A stretch of 55,051 bases of DNA from JAJZKE01 sp963762395 (GTDB lineage: Bacteria; Patescibacteriota; Saccharimonadia; Saccharimonadales; UBA4665), in NCBI GenBank assembly GCA_963762395.1, contig CAVXKL010000003.1:1-55051 (forward strand), written 5' to 3'. A program made the position numbers and the translations under genes. Under the pieces are notes generated by a model. It saw only the letters and a list, made by a program, of their open reading frames with translations, did no database searches and was not told the DNA's origin. Shown piece after piece: positions 42,245-50,132 of the stretch (position 1 is its first letter; every line of letters begins with the position of its first letter).

Positions 42245-42740
42245 CCCCCGACTTACAGAGGCTAGGCATGCAGCCAAGGGTCTTCTTAAAGATGCTAAGA
42301 TCACTTCTGCTCCGATTGAAATTAAACAGGTTATTAGTACTGTTAAAAAGACCTTTAATGTTACGGTCAGCGGTGTTACTAATGAGATATTCAGCGGTAA
42401 AGGTGATGCAATAACTCAGGTTAGAGGTGAGGATATATTTATTATCTATAACGACGGAAGGTCGGTTGTTCGTAAGCGTTTTTCTGTTGCGCACGAACTA
42501 GGCCATTTATACATCGGTCATCTTCACGGGAACTCTAGTCACGATTTAAATTCAGAGAACTTTGACGAAATGGAGGCGAACACTTTTGCAGCATATTTGC
42601 TGATGCCGCCGGATTTGCTCCGCAAAGATATTAAAGCTGGCATGAAGAAACCTGAATACTTAGCAAAAAAATATCAAGTTAGCTTGGATGCTTTATGGAT
42701 ACAGCTTACGAGCACAAACTTATATAAGATTATCAGCTAG
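42219..42740 (+). CDS. ImmA/IrrE-family zinc metallopeptidase
   Basis: 173 residues. The zinc motif HEXXH is in FSVAHELGHLYIGH (about residue 91-96), with the downstream acidic ligand in DEMEANTFAAYLLMP. This family (COG2856) cleaves XRE repressors and induces mobile elements, or acts in toxin-antitoxin-like pairs. Its partner is the overlapping XRE gene. Confidence 0.93.
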   Translation: MDEEAQKNSPRLTEARHAAKGLLKDAKITSAPIEIKQVISTVKKTFNVTVSGVTNEIFSGKGDAITQVRGEDIFIIYNDGRSVVRKRFSVAHELGHLYIGHLHGNSSHDLNSENFDEMEANTFAAYLLMPPDLLRKDIKAGMKKPEYLAKKYQVSLDALWIQLTSTNLYKIIS

Positions 42741-42833
42741 AGATAGATGAAAGTTCCATAAAAACTAGGTTTTCAGGGGTAATTATGCTGTTCCAGACCC
42801 AGATGGGGTCGGCTAAAAAGTGAGCCCTTGAGA

Positions 42834-42860
42834 CAAAAACAGGGCTTTTAACAAGCCCTT
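42834..42860 (-). terminator. Terminator of tRNA-Ser, possibly bidirectional
   Basis: On the minus strand AGGGCTTGTTAAAAGCCCT is followed by GTTTTTG. The hairpin is also usable after the ImmA gene on the plus strand. A short hairpin GACCC-AGATG-GGGTC lies at 42796-42810. Apart from these, the 42741-42910 gap is empty. Confidence 0.65.
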
Positions 42861-42910
42861 TCTACCTCTCTCATTGTCTTTGGCCTTATAAAAAAGTTCC
42901 ACAATCTATC

Positions 42911-42998
42911 TGGCGGAGGGGGAGGGATTCGAACCCTCGAGACCTTTCAGTCTGGCGGTTTTCAAGACCGCTGGAATAAACCACTATCCAACCCCTCC
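42911..42998 (-). tRNA. tRNA-Ser, anticodon TGA
   Basis: 88 bases with encoded CCA. Acceptor GGAGGGG/CCCCTCC, anticodon stem GCGGT/ACCGC with loop CTTGAAA (anticodon TGA, codon UCA), a long variable arm typical of class II tRNAs (about CAGACTGAAAGGTCTCG), T-arm GAGGG-TTCGAAT-CCCTC. Its 3' end faces the AlbA_2/XRE/ImmA cargo. Confidence 0.95.
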
Positions 42999-43051
42999 AA
43001 GTGTTATTAACATAGGATTTCCAAGATTAGTATATTATTCCTGATTTTTAT

Positions 43052-43615
43052 CTAAAAGCCAATCTTTCTAAGTAAGTTATCTATGAAGTCTTGGCGCGAT
43101 GTTTCCTTGGGTAGCGCTCCCGTAAGAGCAGCCTCTACTCGCTCTGTCATGTCACCTGAGAAGTAAATGTACATATATGGCATAAACCTTTTCAGCGGTG
43201 TAAACACGACACTGCTTGAATCATCGTGATGGACTACTGAAAATGAGCGGTAACTACCGAAGTTATAATAGCGGCCGTTTATTGTAAAGCCGTGAAGGGT
43301 CAGTTGATAATCCGTTAGACGAGGTTTCTTAGAAGCATAAATACCAATAAGTATGCCGCTGACAATAATAACAGCTGTGGTTATCTTATCTTTGGTAGCA
43401 AAGTAAATTAAGGTAGAAAGACCTAAGGTAATGACAATTAAGGCAAGGTACCACATAAGATTTTTGCTATTAGAAAAGCCATTTGGCGATGACCAGTTAA
43501 ATAACGGTTCTTCGTTTGCGCCAACGGGTTGAGGAGTATCCTTTTTGTCTTCTTTGCTTTCGTTCGGGTTGAAACTAAAACTTCCAACCTTATCTTTGGG
43601 GTGCAGTAAAGCCAT
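43052..43615 (-). CDS. Membrane protein with two helices, unknown
   Basis: 187 residues. A hydrophilic N-terminus (about 55) precedes two helices (LMWYLALIVITLGLSTLIYF and ITTAVIIVSGILIGIY) and a soluble C-terminal domain (YQLTLHGFTINGRYYNFGSYRSFSVV) that looks PH-like or DUF5673-like. The function is unknown. It is the first gene past tRNA-Ser and could belong to the surface or secretion locus. Confidence 0.65.
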   Translation of the reverse strand: MALLHPKDKVGSFSFNPNESKEDKKDTPQPVGANEEPLFNWSSPNGFSNSKNLMWYLALIVITLGLSTLIYFATKDKITTAVIIVSGILIGIYASKKPRLTDYQLTLHGFTINGRYYNFGSYRSFSVVHHDDSSSVVFTPLKRFMPYMYIYFSGDMTERVEAALTGALPKETSRQDFIDNLLRKIGF

Positions 43616-43803
43616 GGGTATATTCTAACTCTTAAACCTTGGTTATATAAAGCTCATGTTTAGATAGGTGTTGTATTAATTATGTTGTAAATAGCTTTCG
43701 ATCAGTTGCTTTTGCTTTGAAGGCTAAGCTATACTACAGGAAATACAAAAAGGCAAGTAACCCCAAAAAAGCAACGGTATATAAATTTTGGAGGGTAACT
43801 ATT

Positions 43804-44283
43804 ATGGCGCGAAATCGCGACGACGATCTTCTGTTAGGAGAAGACGATGAACTAGCTGCTGCCTTTCTTGGTGAGGAAGACATTGCAACTAACACTAACA
43901 ATGCTCAGCCTGCTTCTGAAGGGCCAACCGCTGAGGAGTGGGATGAAGATGACAGTGTCCCAGGACAATTAGCTGTCGATGTTTATGAAACGAAAGAGAA
44001 GCTTGTCGTTAAAGCTAGGACCGCCGGGGTCAACAAAAGCGAGTTAGATGTTAGTATCTCTGACAATCAGCTAACAATTCGGGGAACACTTAACGCCGGT
44101 AACGAAGAGGGTGTTGAGAACTACTTCCTTCAGGAATGTTACTGGGGTGAATTCTCTCGAACAATTGCCCTACCTGTACCTGTTAAAGACGAAGAGATTG
44201 AAGCAGTTCTAAAAGATGGTGTCCTAACCATTAGCTTTGGCAAGGTTAAGCAAGATACAGTTAAGAAAATTGAAGTTCTTTAA
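43804..44283 (+). CDS. Hsp20 small heat-shock protein
   Basis: 159 residues from ATG 43804, which has a GGAGG Shine-Dalgarno (the longer frame from 43717 has none). An acidic N-terminal arm of about 55 residues (DDDLLLGEDDELAAAF...) is followed by an alpha-crystallin domain (LAVDVYETKEKLVVKARTAG, then GEFSRTIALPVPV and EAVLKDGVLTISFGK). An ATP-independent holdase. A short hairpin (44286-44299) follows the stop. Confidence 0.9.
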   Translation: MARNRDDDLLLGEDDELAAAFLGEEDIATNTNNAQPASEGPTAEEWDEDDSVPGQLAVDVYETKEKLVVKARTAGVNKSELDVSISDNQLTIRGTLNAGNEEGVENYFLQECYWGEFSRTIALPVPVKDEEIEAVLKDGVLTISFGKVKQDTVKKIEVL

Positions 44284-44285
44284 GC

Positions 44286-44299
44286 CAGGACAAGTCCTG
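44286..44299 (+). terminator. Short hairpin after hsp20
   Basis: CAGGAC-AA-GTCCTG followed by TTCTGTCT. A weak terminator or processing site. Confidence 0.35.
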
Positions 44300-44320
44300 T
44301 TCTGTCTCTAAGGTCGATCC

Positions 44321-45568
44321 TTGAAAGAAAAACTAATTCAGAAAAAAACTATCACTATAGATAAAAGCGCATCTAAAAAGATCCTGCTCTTTTGCGTGCC
44401 TATTATCTTGCTTATTACCCTCATTTGTATTGGTTTTGCCGCCGAGGGTAGCCAGCAGTTTTCACTTCTAGCCAATTCGTTTGATCACGGGCATACTTAC
44501 TTCCTTCAGTCTATCGGTGGAGTAGGCCAAGACCCTGTCTTTTACCACGGCAAGGTTTACTGGGATGAGGGTCCTTTTCCAGCTGTTATATTGATGCCTT
44601 TTGTAGCCTTCTTTAACATCTGGCATATATTCTTCTACCAGGGATACATAAAGTGGCTGATGATTTTAGCTATTGGATACCTGGTATATAAAATGGCCCA
44701 AAAGATTGGCTTCTCAGCCATAGACAGTTTGATTTGGATGTTCGGCTTTGTTCTAGGTTCGGTCTTTATTGGTGTTGGCAGTGTCTCTAGCGGCTGGTTA
44801 TTCGCTCAGATTGTTGCCACGCTATTGGCACTGTGGTCGCTATATGAATACATGAACAAAAAAAGATGGTGGTTAATAGGTCTGTTGTCAGCCTGTTTAC
44901 TGCTGACGAGAATACCGGCAGCTTGTATATTAGTGTTTTATGTGATCGCTATAGTCATGGCCAAGAAAGAATGGAAAGTTAAGTTCAAAGAGCTGTTTCA
45001 ATTAGGGGTATTTGTAGTTTTAGCCGTCCTACTTATGGGCGTATATAACCAGCAAAGGTTTGGTAGCCCCTTAGATAATGGCAACCAATATCAGTTACTG
45101 TCTCAGGCTTCTTCTGAAGCAAGATCAATGGGTGTTTTCTCACTTGATCACATTCCGACTAATCTATATACCTTAATCTTTAGGCCACCAACAACAGAAC
45201 TAGCCTCAAGTAGTTCGTGGAGCTTGAAATTCCCTTGGGTAGAAAATAATTTGATGGGTGTTAGTATCTTTATCACCTCACCATGGCTTTTGTACTTCTT
45301 TACCAAGAGATGGTCAAAATACTCCAAAGAAGCTAAATACTTAATTATTTCTTCATTAGTTGGTCTTTTAGTAGTACTCTGCTATTTTGGCGATGGCGCA
45401 GATCAGCTAGGTTACCGCTATACTCTAGACTTTATGCCAACTCTCTTCCTGGCGCTAATGATGATCTATCGTAAAAATACCGGTAATCTCTCTACGGGCA
45501 TGAAAATATTATTACTAGGATCAGGTATTACAAACTTCTACTTATTAACTACTTACGTTCAGGGTTAA
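44321..45568 (+). CDS. Polytopic membrane protein, glycosyltransferase-like (GT-C)
   Basis: 415 residues with about nine transmembrane helices. After the first helix a soluble loop (LANSFDHGHTYFL, then FYHGKVYWDEGPFPAVILMPF) resembles the first extracytoplasmic loop of polyprenyl-linked sugar transferases. RIPAACILVF and NQQRFGSPLDNGNQYQ fit the same group. The donor and acceptor are unknown. The start TTG 44321 is used because the frame is open there. Ends four bases inside the pilin cluster. Confidence 0.65.
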   Translation: MKEKLIQKKTITIDKSASKKILLFCVPIILLITLICIGFAAEGSQQFSLLANSFDHGHTYFLQSIGGVGQDPVFYHGKVYWDEGPFPAVILMPFVAFFNIWHIFFYQGYIKWLMILAIGYLVYKMAQKIGFSAIDSLIWMFGFVLGSVFIGVGSVSSGWLFAQIVATLLALWSLYEYMNKKRWWLIGLLSACLLLTRIPAACILVFYVIAIVMAKKEWKVKFKELFQLGVFVVLAVLLMGVYNQQRFGSPLDNGNQYQLLSQASSEARSMGVFSLDHIPTNLYTLIFRPPTTELASSSSWSLKFPWVENNLMGVSIFITSPWLLYFFTKRWSKYSKEAKYLIISSLVGLLVVLCYFGDGADQLGYRYTLDFMPTLFLALMMIYRKNTGNLSTGMKILLLGSGITNFYLLTTYVQG

Positions 45569-46002
45569 GTGCCGGATATATTGTTGCCAATACTGGTGCC
45601 TTGGCTAAGGACGATTCTGACTATAACTTGAGCTAGGACAGCTATAACTAAACCAATAACCGCATAGAGAAGGGTATTTTTCGCTCCCGATACTCCACCA
45701 CTCTCTCCACCAGAAGTTATGTATCTCAGCCCAGCATAAATAATCATTATCACGGAAATAACACCTACAATTATTGAAAATATGTTGACTACTTTTTTAG
45801 CCAATGTCTCCACACCAGTAGTAATACTCCCGCCAGTACCACATGTCGTATTAGAACCTGTGGCACTATTAAGACCACTAGTTATCTCACTGCCTATATT
45901 ATTACATGTAGCGGCTGATGCCTGGATAGGAACAATTATCGGGACAGTCATCGTAAGTGCTGCTACAACAATTAAAAGTTTACTCTTTAATATATTTAAC
46001 AT
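45565..46002 (-). CDS. TrbC/VirB2-like pilin protein 6
   Basis: 145 residues. Signal-like start (LLIVVAALTMTVPIIVPIQASA), short exposed segment with two Cys, then two helices (VVNIFSIIVGVISVIMIIYAGLRYI and TLLYAVIGLVIAVLAQVIVRIVL) joined by TSGGESGGVSGAKN. The layout fits the VirB2/TrbC pilin family. It is the last gene of a six-gene array. Confidence 0.8.
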   Translation of the reverse strand: MLNILKSKLLIVVAALTMTVPIIVPIQASAATCNNIGSEITSGLNSATGSNTTCGTGGSITTGVETLAKKVVNIFSIIVGVISVIMIIYAGLRYITSGGESGGVSGAKNTLLYAVIGLVIAVLAQVIVRIVLSQGTSIGNNISGT

Positions 46003-46083
46003 CCTAACCCCCTAGTTAGTTATTTTAGGTATTTTGTTCATATATCCAATACTACATAATACTACAGCAAATTGATAGTGTTT

Positions 46084-46524
46084 TTAACTATAATTTCTAG
46101 TAATTGATGAGGGGTTAACATAGCTATTATTCTGAATATTGGTGGCTGTAGTTAGTACAATGTGGACAAGAAATTGAGCAAGTACGGCAATAAATACACC
46201 TACCAACGCATATATGAGGGTATTTCTAGCCGACTGAACAGAGTTCGAATCACCTCCAGAAGTAGCAAATTTAATACCAGCTACTATTAACATCATTACT
46301 GAGATAACACCTACAACAATAGACATAATATTAACGACTTTGTGGGCAATACTTTTTATAGTATCCCCTCCTTTCGAACACCCAGCTGAAGTCACGGAAG
46401 ATAAGCCACTGCAGGCATCAGCCACAAAAGATTTGGCAGCAGAAGCATAGCCGGTACTAGCAGAAAATATGGTTACAATAGTGATTATAGCCACCATTAT
46501 TTTTATGTATTTCACTTTAAACAT
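46084..46524 (-). CDS. TrbC/VirB2-like pilin protein 5
   Basis: 146 residues. Signal-like N-terminus ending ASAAKS, two Cys in ADACSGLSSVTSAGCSKGG, helix VVNIMSIVVGVISVMMLIVAGI, loop FATSGGDSNSVQSARN, helix TLIYALVGVFIAVLAQFLVHIVL. The closest relative in the window is protein 6. Confidence 0.8.
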   Translation of the reverse strand: MFKVKYIKIMVAIITIVTIFSASTGYASAAKSFVADACSGLSSVTSAGCSKGGDTIKSIAHKVVNIMSIVVGVISVMMLIVAGIKFATSGGDSNSVQSARNTLIYALVGVFIAVLAQFLVHIVLTTATNIQNNSYVNPSSITRNYS

Positions 46525-46525
46525 T

Positions 46526-46912
46526 TTACGCTACGTTCTTTAATACGAAAACTACGATTGACTGAGCAAGTACGGCAACAACAATACCTACAAGAGCATA
46601 GATAACCGAGTTCCTGGCGCTGGCCATACTCTGAGCATTATCCCCACTAATGATCATTTCAAGACCGGCAATAATTAAAACAATAACAGCGGCGACACCG
46701 ATAATATACGAGATGATATCAATAGTGGTCTTTAGTGTCACAAGAATTGGGTCACTATTAGAATTTTGCTGTTTTATAACTTCATTACAGACATCTGTTT
46801 TCCCTATACTACCGTTGGTACAGCTACCAAAAATGTTGATTGCAAAAGCTGGCTGACTAAAAGACAAGGCGGTTAACGTTAATAAAATGATGGATAATAT
46901 TACTTTTTTCAT
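46526..46912 (-). CDS. TrbC/VirB2-like pilin protein 4
   Basis: 128 residues. Clear signal peptide (MKKVILSIILLTLTALSFSQPAFA), two Cys (GSCTNGS and DVCNEV), helix IISYIIGVAAVIVLIIAGLEM, loop IISGDNAQSMASARN, helix VIYALVGIVVAVLAQSIVVFVL. Overlaps protein 3 by four bases. Confidence 0.8.
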   Translation of the reverse strand: MKKVILSIILLTLTALSFSQPAFAINIFGSCTNGSIGKTDVCNEVIKQQNSNSDPILVTLKTTIDIISYIIGVAAVIVLIIAGLEMIISGDNAQSMASARNSVIYALVGIVVAVLAQSIVVFVLKNVA

Positions 46913-47229
46913 AACTTTCCTACCACAAATGCTACAACCGCTTCGGCACTTAAAGAAACAAGCAGCCCGATAGCGGCATAGATTATTGTTTCTCTGGCCT
47001 TTGCGGCTTCCTCCGGTTTACTGCCCGAGGTTACAAACGCCAAGCCGCCAATAACTATCATTAAAACTGATATGACGGCAGCTATACCAAAGAATATTTC
47101 AAGAGCTGTATGGATAACATCTGAACTAACTGTAACTTTTGGTAGACCAGTATCGCAACTGCCCCCGAGGCTAGTGCAGCTAACAGAAGCCGATGATGCC
47201 AGTAATCTGAAAAATATTGATGGGATCAT
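46909..47229 (-). CDS. TrbC/VirB2-like pilin protein 3
   Basis: 106 residues, the shortest. Little signal peptide is visible (MIPSIFFRLLASSASV), so the real start could lie further on. Two Cys in VSCTSLGGSCDTG, then two helices (ALEIFFGIAAVISVLMIVIGGLAFV and TIIYAAIGLLVSLSAEAVVAFVV) with TSGSKPEEAAKARE between. Abuts protein 2. Confidence 0.75.
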   Translation of the reverse strand: MIPSIFFRLLASSASVSCTSLGGSCDTGLPKVTVSSDVIHTALEIFFGIAAVISVLMIVIGGLAFVTSGSKPEEAAKARETIIYAAIGLLVSLSAEAVVAFVVGKL

Positions 47230-47607
47230 TTAAAAACTCCCGGCAATAAAGGTTACTATGACGGCAGATAAAATGCATATAGCTAACCCGATGGCAGCAC
47301 TTATTATCGTACTTAGAGCTTTGCTAGTCTCTTCCGGTCTACCCTGGCTAGTTGAATATTGAATGCCAGCATAAATTATTATGCCGACAGCAATTAGGGC
47401 AGCTATTCGAAGCAGTATTTCTATAACTGCGGCAACAATAAGCCAGATATCTGAAAGACTGTTTAGTTCTGGGGATGTAGCTGGTGAACCTGTACAGGAA
47501 AGGTATTCATACCAGGTCGGAAAGCCTAACAATTTGCTGCTTGTGCCATTAATGCAAGCTGTGGCTGCGGCAAAATGCTGGCTGAATAATATTTGTCCTA
47601 AATTCAT
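47230..47607 (-). CDS. TrbC/VirB2-like pilin protein 2
   Basis: 125 residues. Two Cys in an exposed segment (ACINGTSSKLLGF and EYLSCTG), then helix IWLIVAAVIEILLRIAALIAVGIIIYAGI, loop YSTSQGRPEETSKALS and a second helix. Overlaps protein 1 by four bases. Confidence 0.78.
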   Translation of the reverse strand: MNLGQILFSQHFAAATACINGTSSKLLGFPTWYEYLSCTGSPATSPELNSLSDIWLIVAAVIEILLRIAALIAVGIIIYAGIQYSTSQGRPEETSKALSTIISAAIGLAICILSAVIVTFIAGSF

Positions 47608-48164
47608 TGTTTAAAGAATCCTATTGGAATTACATAATCAAGTATTGCATAGGCGAATATAAAGATAAGTAGGGCTGTTAAGGCGGAGGTAAGTCTTTTG
47701 ATAGCCGCTCCTGTGGCGTTAGGGTCTCCTCGTGACACGATGTATTGTATCCCGCCAATAATTACTGACACTATCACTACCAAACCGACACCATCGGATA
47801 AGAATCTGATTACGGCAAACAGCAAATCAACGATGCCGTTATGGTAAGCATTACAATAGGGCGTCGGTTTATAATCAGGATTGTAATCGGAGTCATTGGG
47901 ATTTGAGGAGCCGCAACCATTCCCATAGCACCCAAAGTTTATACTAGTCCGATCAAAACCGGTTGTCGCACCACACCCATTCACTAAACGAATATTGGAT
48001 ATCTGGCAGTTTGCACCCCTAGAACAATTGTCGGATACCTGAGAGCTTGTCTTTGCCGAACTAAAACTACCGATAATAAAAAACAGGCTTATAAGCAAAA
48101 AGGGCAGAAGTATAAGTTTACGCGTTAGGGAATGTTTTAGTTTTTTGGTATCCATTTTGATCAA
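47604..48164 (-). CDS. TrbC/VirB2-like pilin protein 1, Cys-rich ectodomain
   Basis: 186 residues, the first gene of the array. After the signal anchor (LILLPFLLISLFFIIGSF) comes an ectodomain of about 80 residues with six Cys (SDNCSRGANC, GCGATT, FGCYGNGCG, PYCNAY) and Asn/Asp/Pro-rich spacing. Two helices follow (VDLLFAVIRFLSDGVGLVVIVSVIIGGI and LTALLIFIFAYAILDYVI), with VSRGDPNATGAAIKR between. It differs from the others by its large exposed part, so it could be a tip or minor pilin. Confidence 0.75.
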   Translation of the reverse strand: MIKMDTKKLKHSLTRKLILLPFLLISLFFIIGSFSSAKTSSQVSDNCSRGANCQISNIRLVNGCGATTGFDRTSINFGCYGNGCGSSNPNDSDYNPDYKPTPYCNAYHNGIVDLLFAVIRFLSDGVGLVVIVSVIIGGIQYIVSRGDPNATGAAIKRLTSALTALLIFIFAYAILDYVIPIGFFKQ

Positions 48165-48213
48165 ATTATATCCTTATATTTGCTCTCATACAAGGTGTTA
48201 TACTTATTGTTAT

Positions 48214-49212
48214 ATGGCGACATATAAGCTTATCCAAAATATTGAAGCCGATGACAAACTTCTAGGTCCCTTAAGTTTCAAACAATTTATCTATACCTTG
48301 GCTTCTCTGTTCATGCTTTATATAAGCTACCTCCTTCTAACTCATCACGCCGGATTCTTAGATGTCGTCACTATGCCGATAGCGTTATTTGCCGGATTCT
48401 TAGCCTTTCCTTTTGGCAAAGACCAGCCAACCGAAGTATGGGCCATTGCTAAACTAAAGTTTTTCTTAAAACCAAGGCGTCGTATTTGGGCCCAAAGCGG
48501 TGTTAAGGAACTAGTCACTATAACAGCCCCTAAGAAAATTGACATTCAAAAATCTAATGGCTTATCGCAAACTCAGGTAAAATCGAGGCTTGAAGCTTTG
48601 GCTAGTACCATAGACAGTCGTGGATGGGCAATTAAAAATATAGACTCCGTTTATCAGACGCCGCTTGCTAATGCTGATGACTCAGACAGGTTAATCAGCA
48701 CTTCTATTTTACCGAAAGCAGTGCCGGAATATGATGTCCCCGACTCGGAAGACCTCTTTAATGATTCAGCCAATCCAATTGCCCAACAAGTTAATAGAAT
48801 GCTGACAGCTGACACTAGTTCAAGGCGCCAAGAGTTAATTGAGCATTTAAATGAGACTAGGGCTGAAGTAGCTAATAAGCAGGCAAAGGGTCAAGTTGTG
48901 ATCACTCCCCAGCAACCAACAGCTGCTGCGGTAGCTGTACCCGAAGATAAAATAGAAGAGAAACTTGAGGATGCCTATCAGTCTAGCCATGCACCTTTAA
49001 GCAACATGCACGCTTTAAGAAGCAAAGTAGCTCAAAACCACAATAAAACAGCTGCTGCGATAGTTTCTGAACCACCGTCGACTGCTCAGCCTGATCCTGT
49101 TATAATAAACTTATCGAAAAGAAACGATTTAAACGTCAGTGTTATTTCTAATGAGGCTGACAGGGCTAAATCAAAAGACAGTGGCACTGTTGAAGTCTTA
49201 ATACCGCATTAA
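48214..49212 (+). CDS. PrgI family protein (type IV secretion inner membrane, VirB3-like)
   Basis: About 332 residues from ATG 48214, with a TATACT box at 48199-48204 nine bases upstream; the longer frame from 48145 is not used. MATYKLIQNIEADDKLLGPLSFKQF is a typical PrgI start. Two helices follow (FIYTLASLFMLYISYLLL and VVTMPIALFAGFLAFPFG), then PTEVWAIAKLKFFLKPRRRIW. The C-terminal 200 residues are cytoplasmic and low-complexity. PrgI is the VirB3 counterpart that docks VirB4. Confidence 0.88.
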   Translation: MATYKLIQNIEADDKLLGPLSFKQFIYTLASLFMLYISYLLLTHHAGFLDVVTMPIALFAGFLAFPFGKDQPTEVWAIAKLKFFLKPRRRIWAQSGVKELVTITAPKKIDIQKSNGLSQTQVKSRLEALASTIDSRGWAIKNIDSVYQTPLANADDSDRLISTSILPKAVPEYDVPDSEDLFNDSANPIAQQVNRMLTADTSSRRQELIEHLNETRAEVANKQAKGQVVITPQQPTAAAVAVPEDKIEEKLEDAYQSSHAPLSNMHALRSKVAQNHNKTAAAIVSEPPSTAQPDPVIINLSKRNDLNVSVISNEADRAKSKDSGTVEVLIPH

Positions 49213-49231
49213 CACTAGATATAGGTGGGCT

Positions 49232-50131
49232 ATGAATCCAACAAACAACATAATTCAACCAACGCCGACCGTAAACGGCTCGCCCGCTATTTCTAATTTG
49301 CCACCCGTACCACCTAGCTATACGCCTGCTCACCAGCAGGTAACAGGGCAAAGTCCAACCCAGTCAAATCAAGCACGGCCTGCTGCTCAATCAAGACCCA
49401 AAACAAACCCTAATAGTACTCAAAACACTCTTCAAATTGCTGAGATAAGGGATGGCATAGTAATAATGAACGATGGTTCTTTTAGATCAGTCGTGATGGT
49501 AAAAAGTATTAACTTTGATCTGATGAGCACTCAAGAACAAGAAGCCGTAGAGTATTCATACCAGGGTTTTCTCAATTCACTTTATTTCCCAATCCAAATA
49601 TTTGTCAGAACTCAAAAAGTTGATCTTCAGCCTTATCTAGAGAGATTGGATAAAATTCGGACTGAACACGACAATATGCTACTTGCCTTATTAATGGATG
49701 ACTACATCGCTTATATGGATGATCTAAGCCAGCAGACGAACATTATGGATAAGAAGTTCTATATTGTTATCCCGTTCTTCCCACATGATGATATCCAAAA
49801 GGCACTAACAGAAAGTAAGAACCTTCTAACTGGACTAGTTGGCCTGTTTAATACCAAGGAACAACACGTCGTTATAAATGAAGGCGATCTTGAAGCAGCT
49901 AAAACAGAGCTTAGAAACAGAGTGCAGTCAATACTGTCAGGTCTACTCCAGTGTAATATACAGGGTCTACCGCTAGACACCCAAGAATTAATTGAGCTTT
50001 ATTACGACACATACAACCCAGATACCGCTACCAGGCAACAGCTTAAAAACTTTGATGATCTTTCAGCTGATTTAATAACTAAAGGCCAGGGCACTGCTCC
50101 ACAAAGCCATCTGCAAAGGGAGCTTCAGTAA
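49232..50131 (+). CDS. TraC/VirB4 N-terminal-like protein
   Basis: 299 residues. A disordered start of about 65 residues precedes IAEIRDGIVIMNDGSFRSVVMVKSINFDLMSTQEQEAVEYSYQGFLNSL, the VirB4/TraC N-terminal pattern. No P-loop is present. It stands one codon before the VirB4 ATPase gene, so the machine has a VirB4 whose N-terminal part is a separate protein. No transmembrane segment is seen. Confidence 0.82.
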   Translation: MNPTNNIIQPTPTVNGSPAISNLPPVPPSYTPAHQQVTGQSPTQSNQARPAAQSRPKTNPNSTQNTLQIAEIRDGIVIMNDGSFRSVVMVKSINFDLMSTQEQEAVEYSYQGFLNSLYFPIQIFVRTQKVDLQPYLERLDKIRTEHDNMLLALLMDDYIAYMDDLSQQTNIMDKKFYIVIPFFPHDDIQKALTESKNLLTGLVGLFNTKEQHVVINEGDLEAAKTELRNRVQSILSGLLQCNIQGLPLDTQELIELYYDTYNPDTATRQQLKNFDDLSADLITKGQGTAPQSHLQRELQ

Positions 50132-50132
50132 G

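Noticed and set aside
31500..42998. Direct repeats of the tRNA 3' ends as attL/attR
   Set aside because: I searched by eye for second copies of the tRNA-Arg and tRNA-Ser 3' ends near the island borders and found none; an exact repeat search would be needed to settle it.
43717..43803. Longer start for Hsp20
   Set aside because: The upstream stretch has no Shine-Dalgarno or family similarity; GGAGG before ATG 43804 decides.
48145..48213. Longer start for PrgI
   Set aside because: It overlaps the divergent pilin start and reads Cys-rich non-family sequence; the PrgI N-terminus begins at 48214 after a TATACT box.
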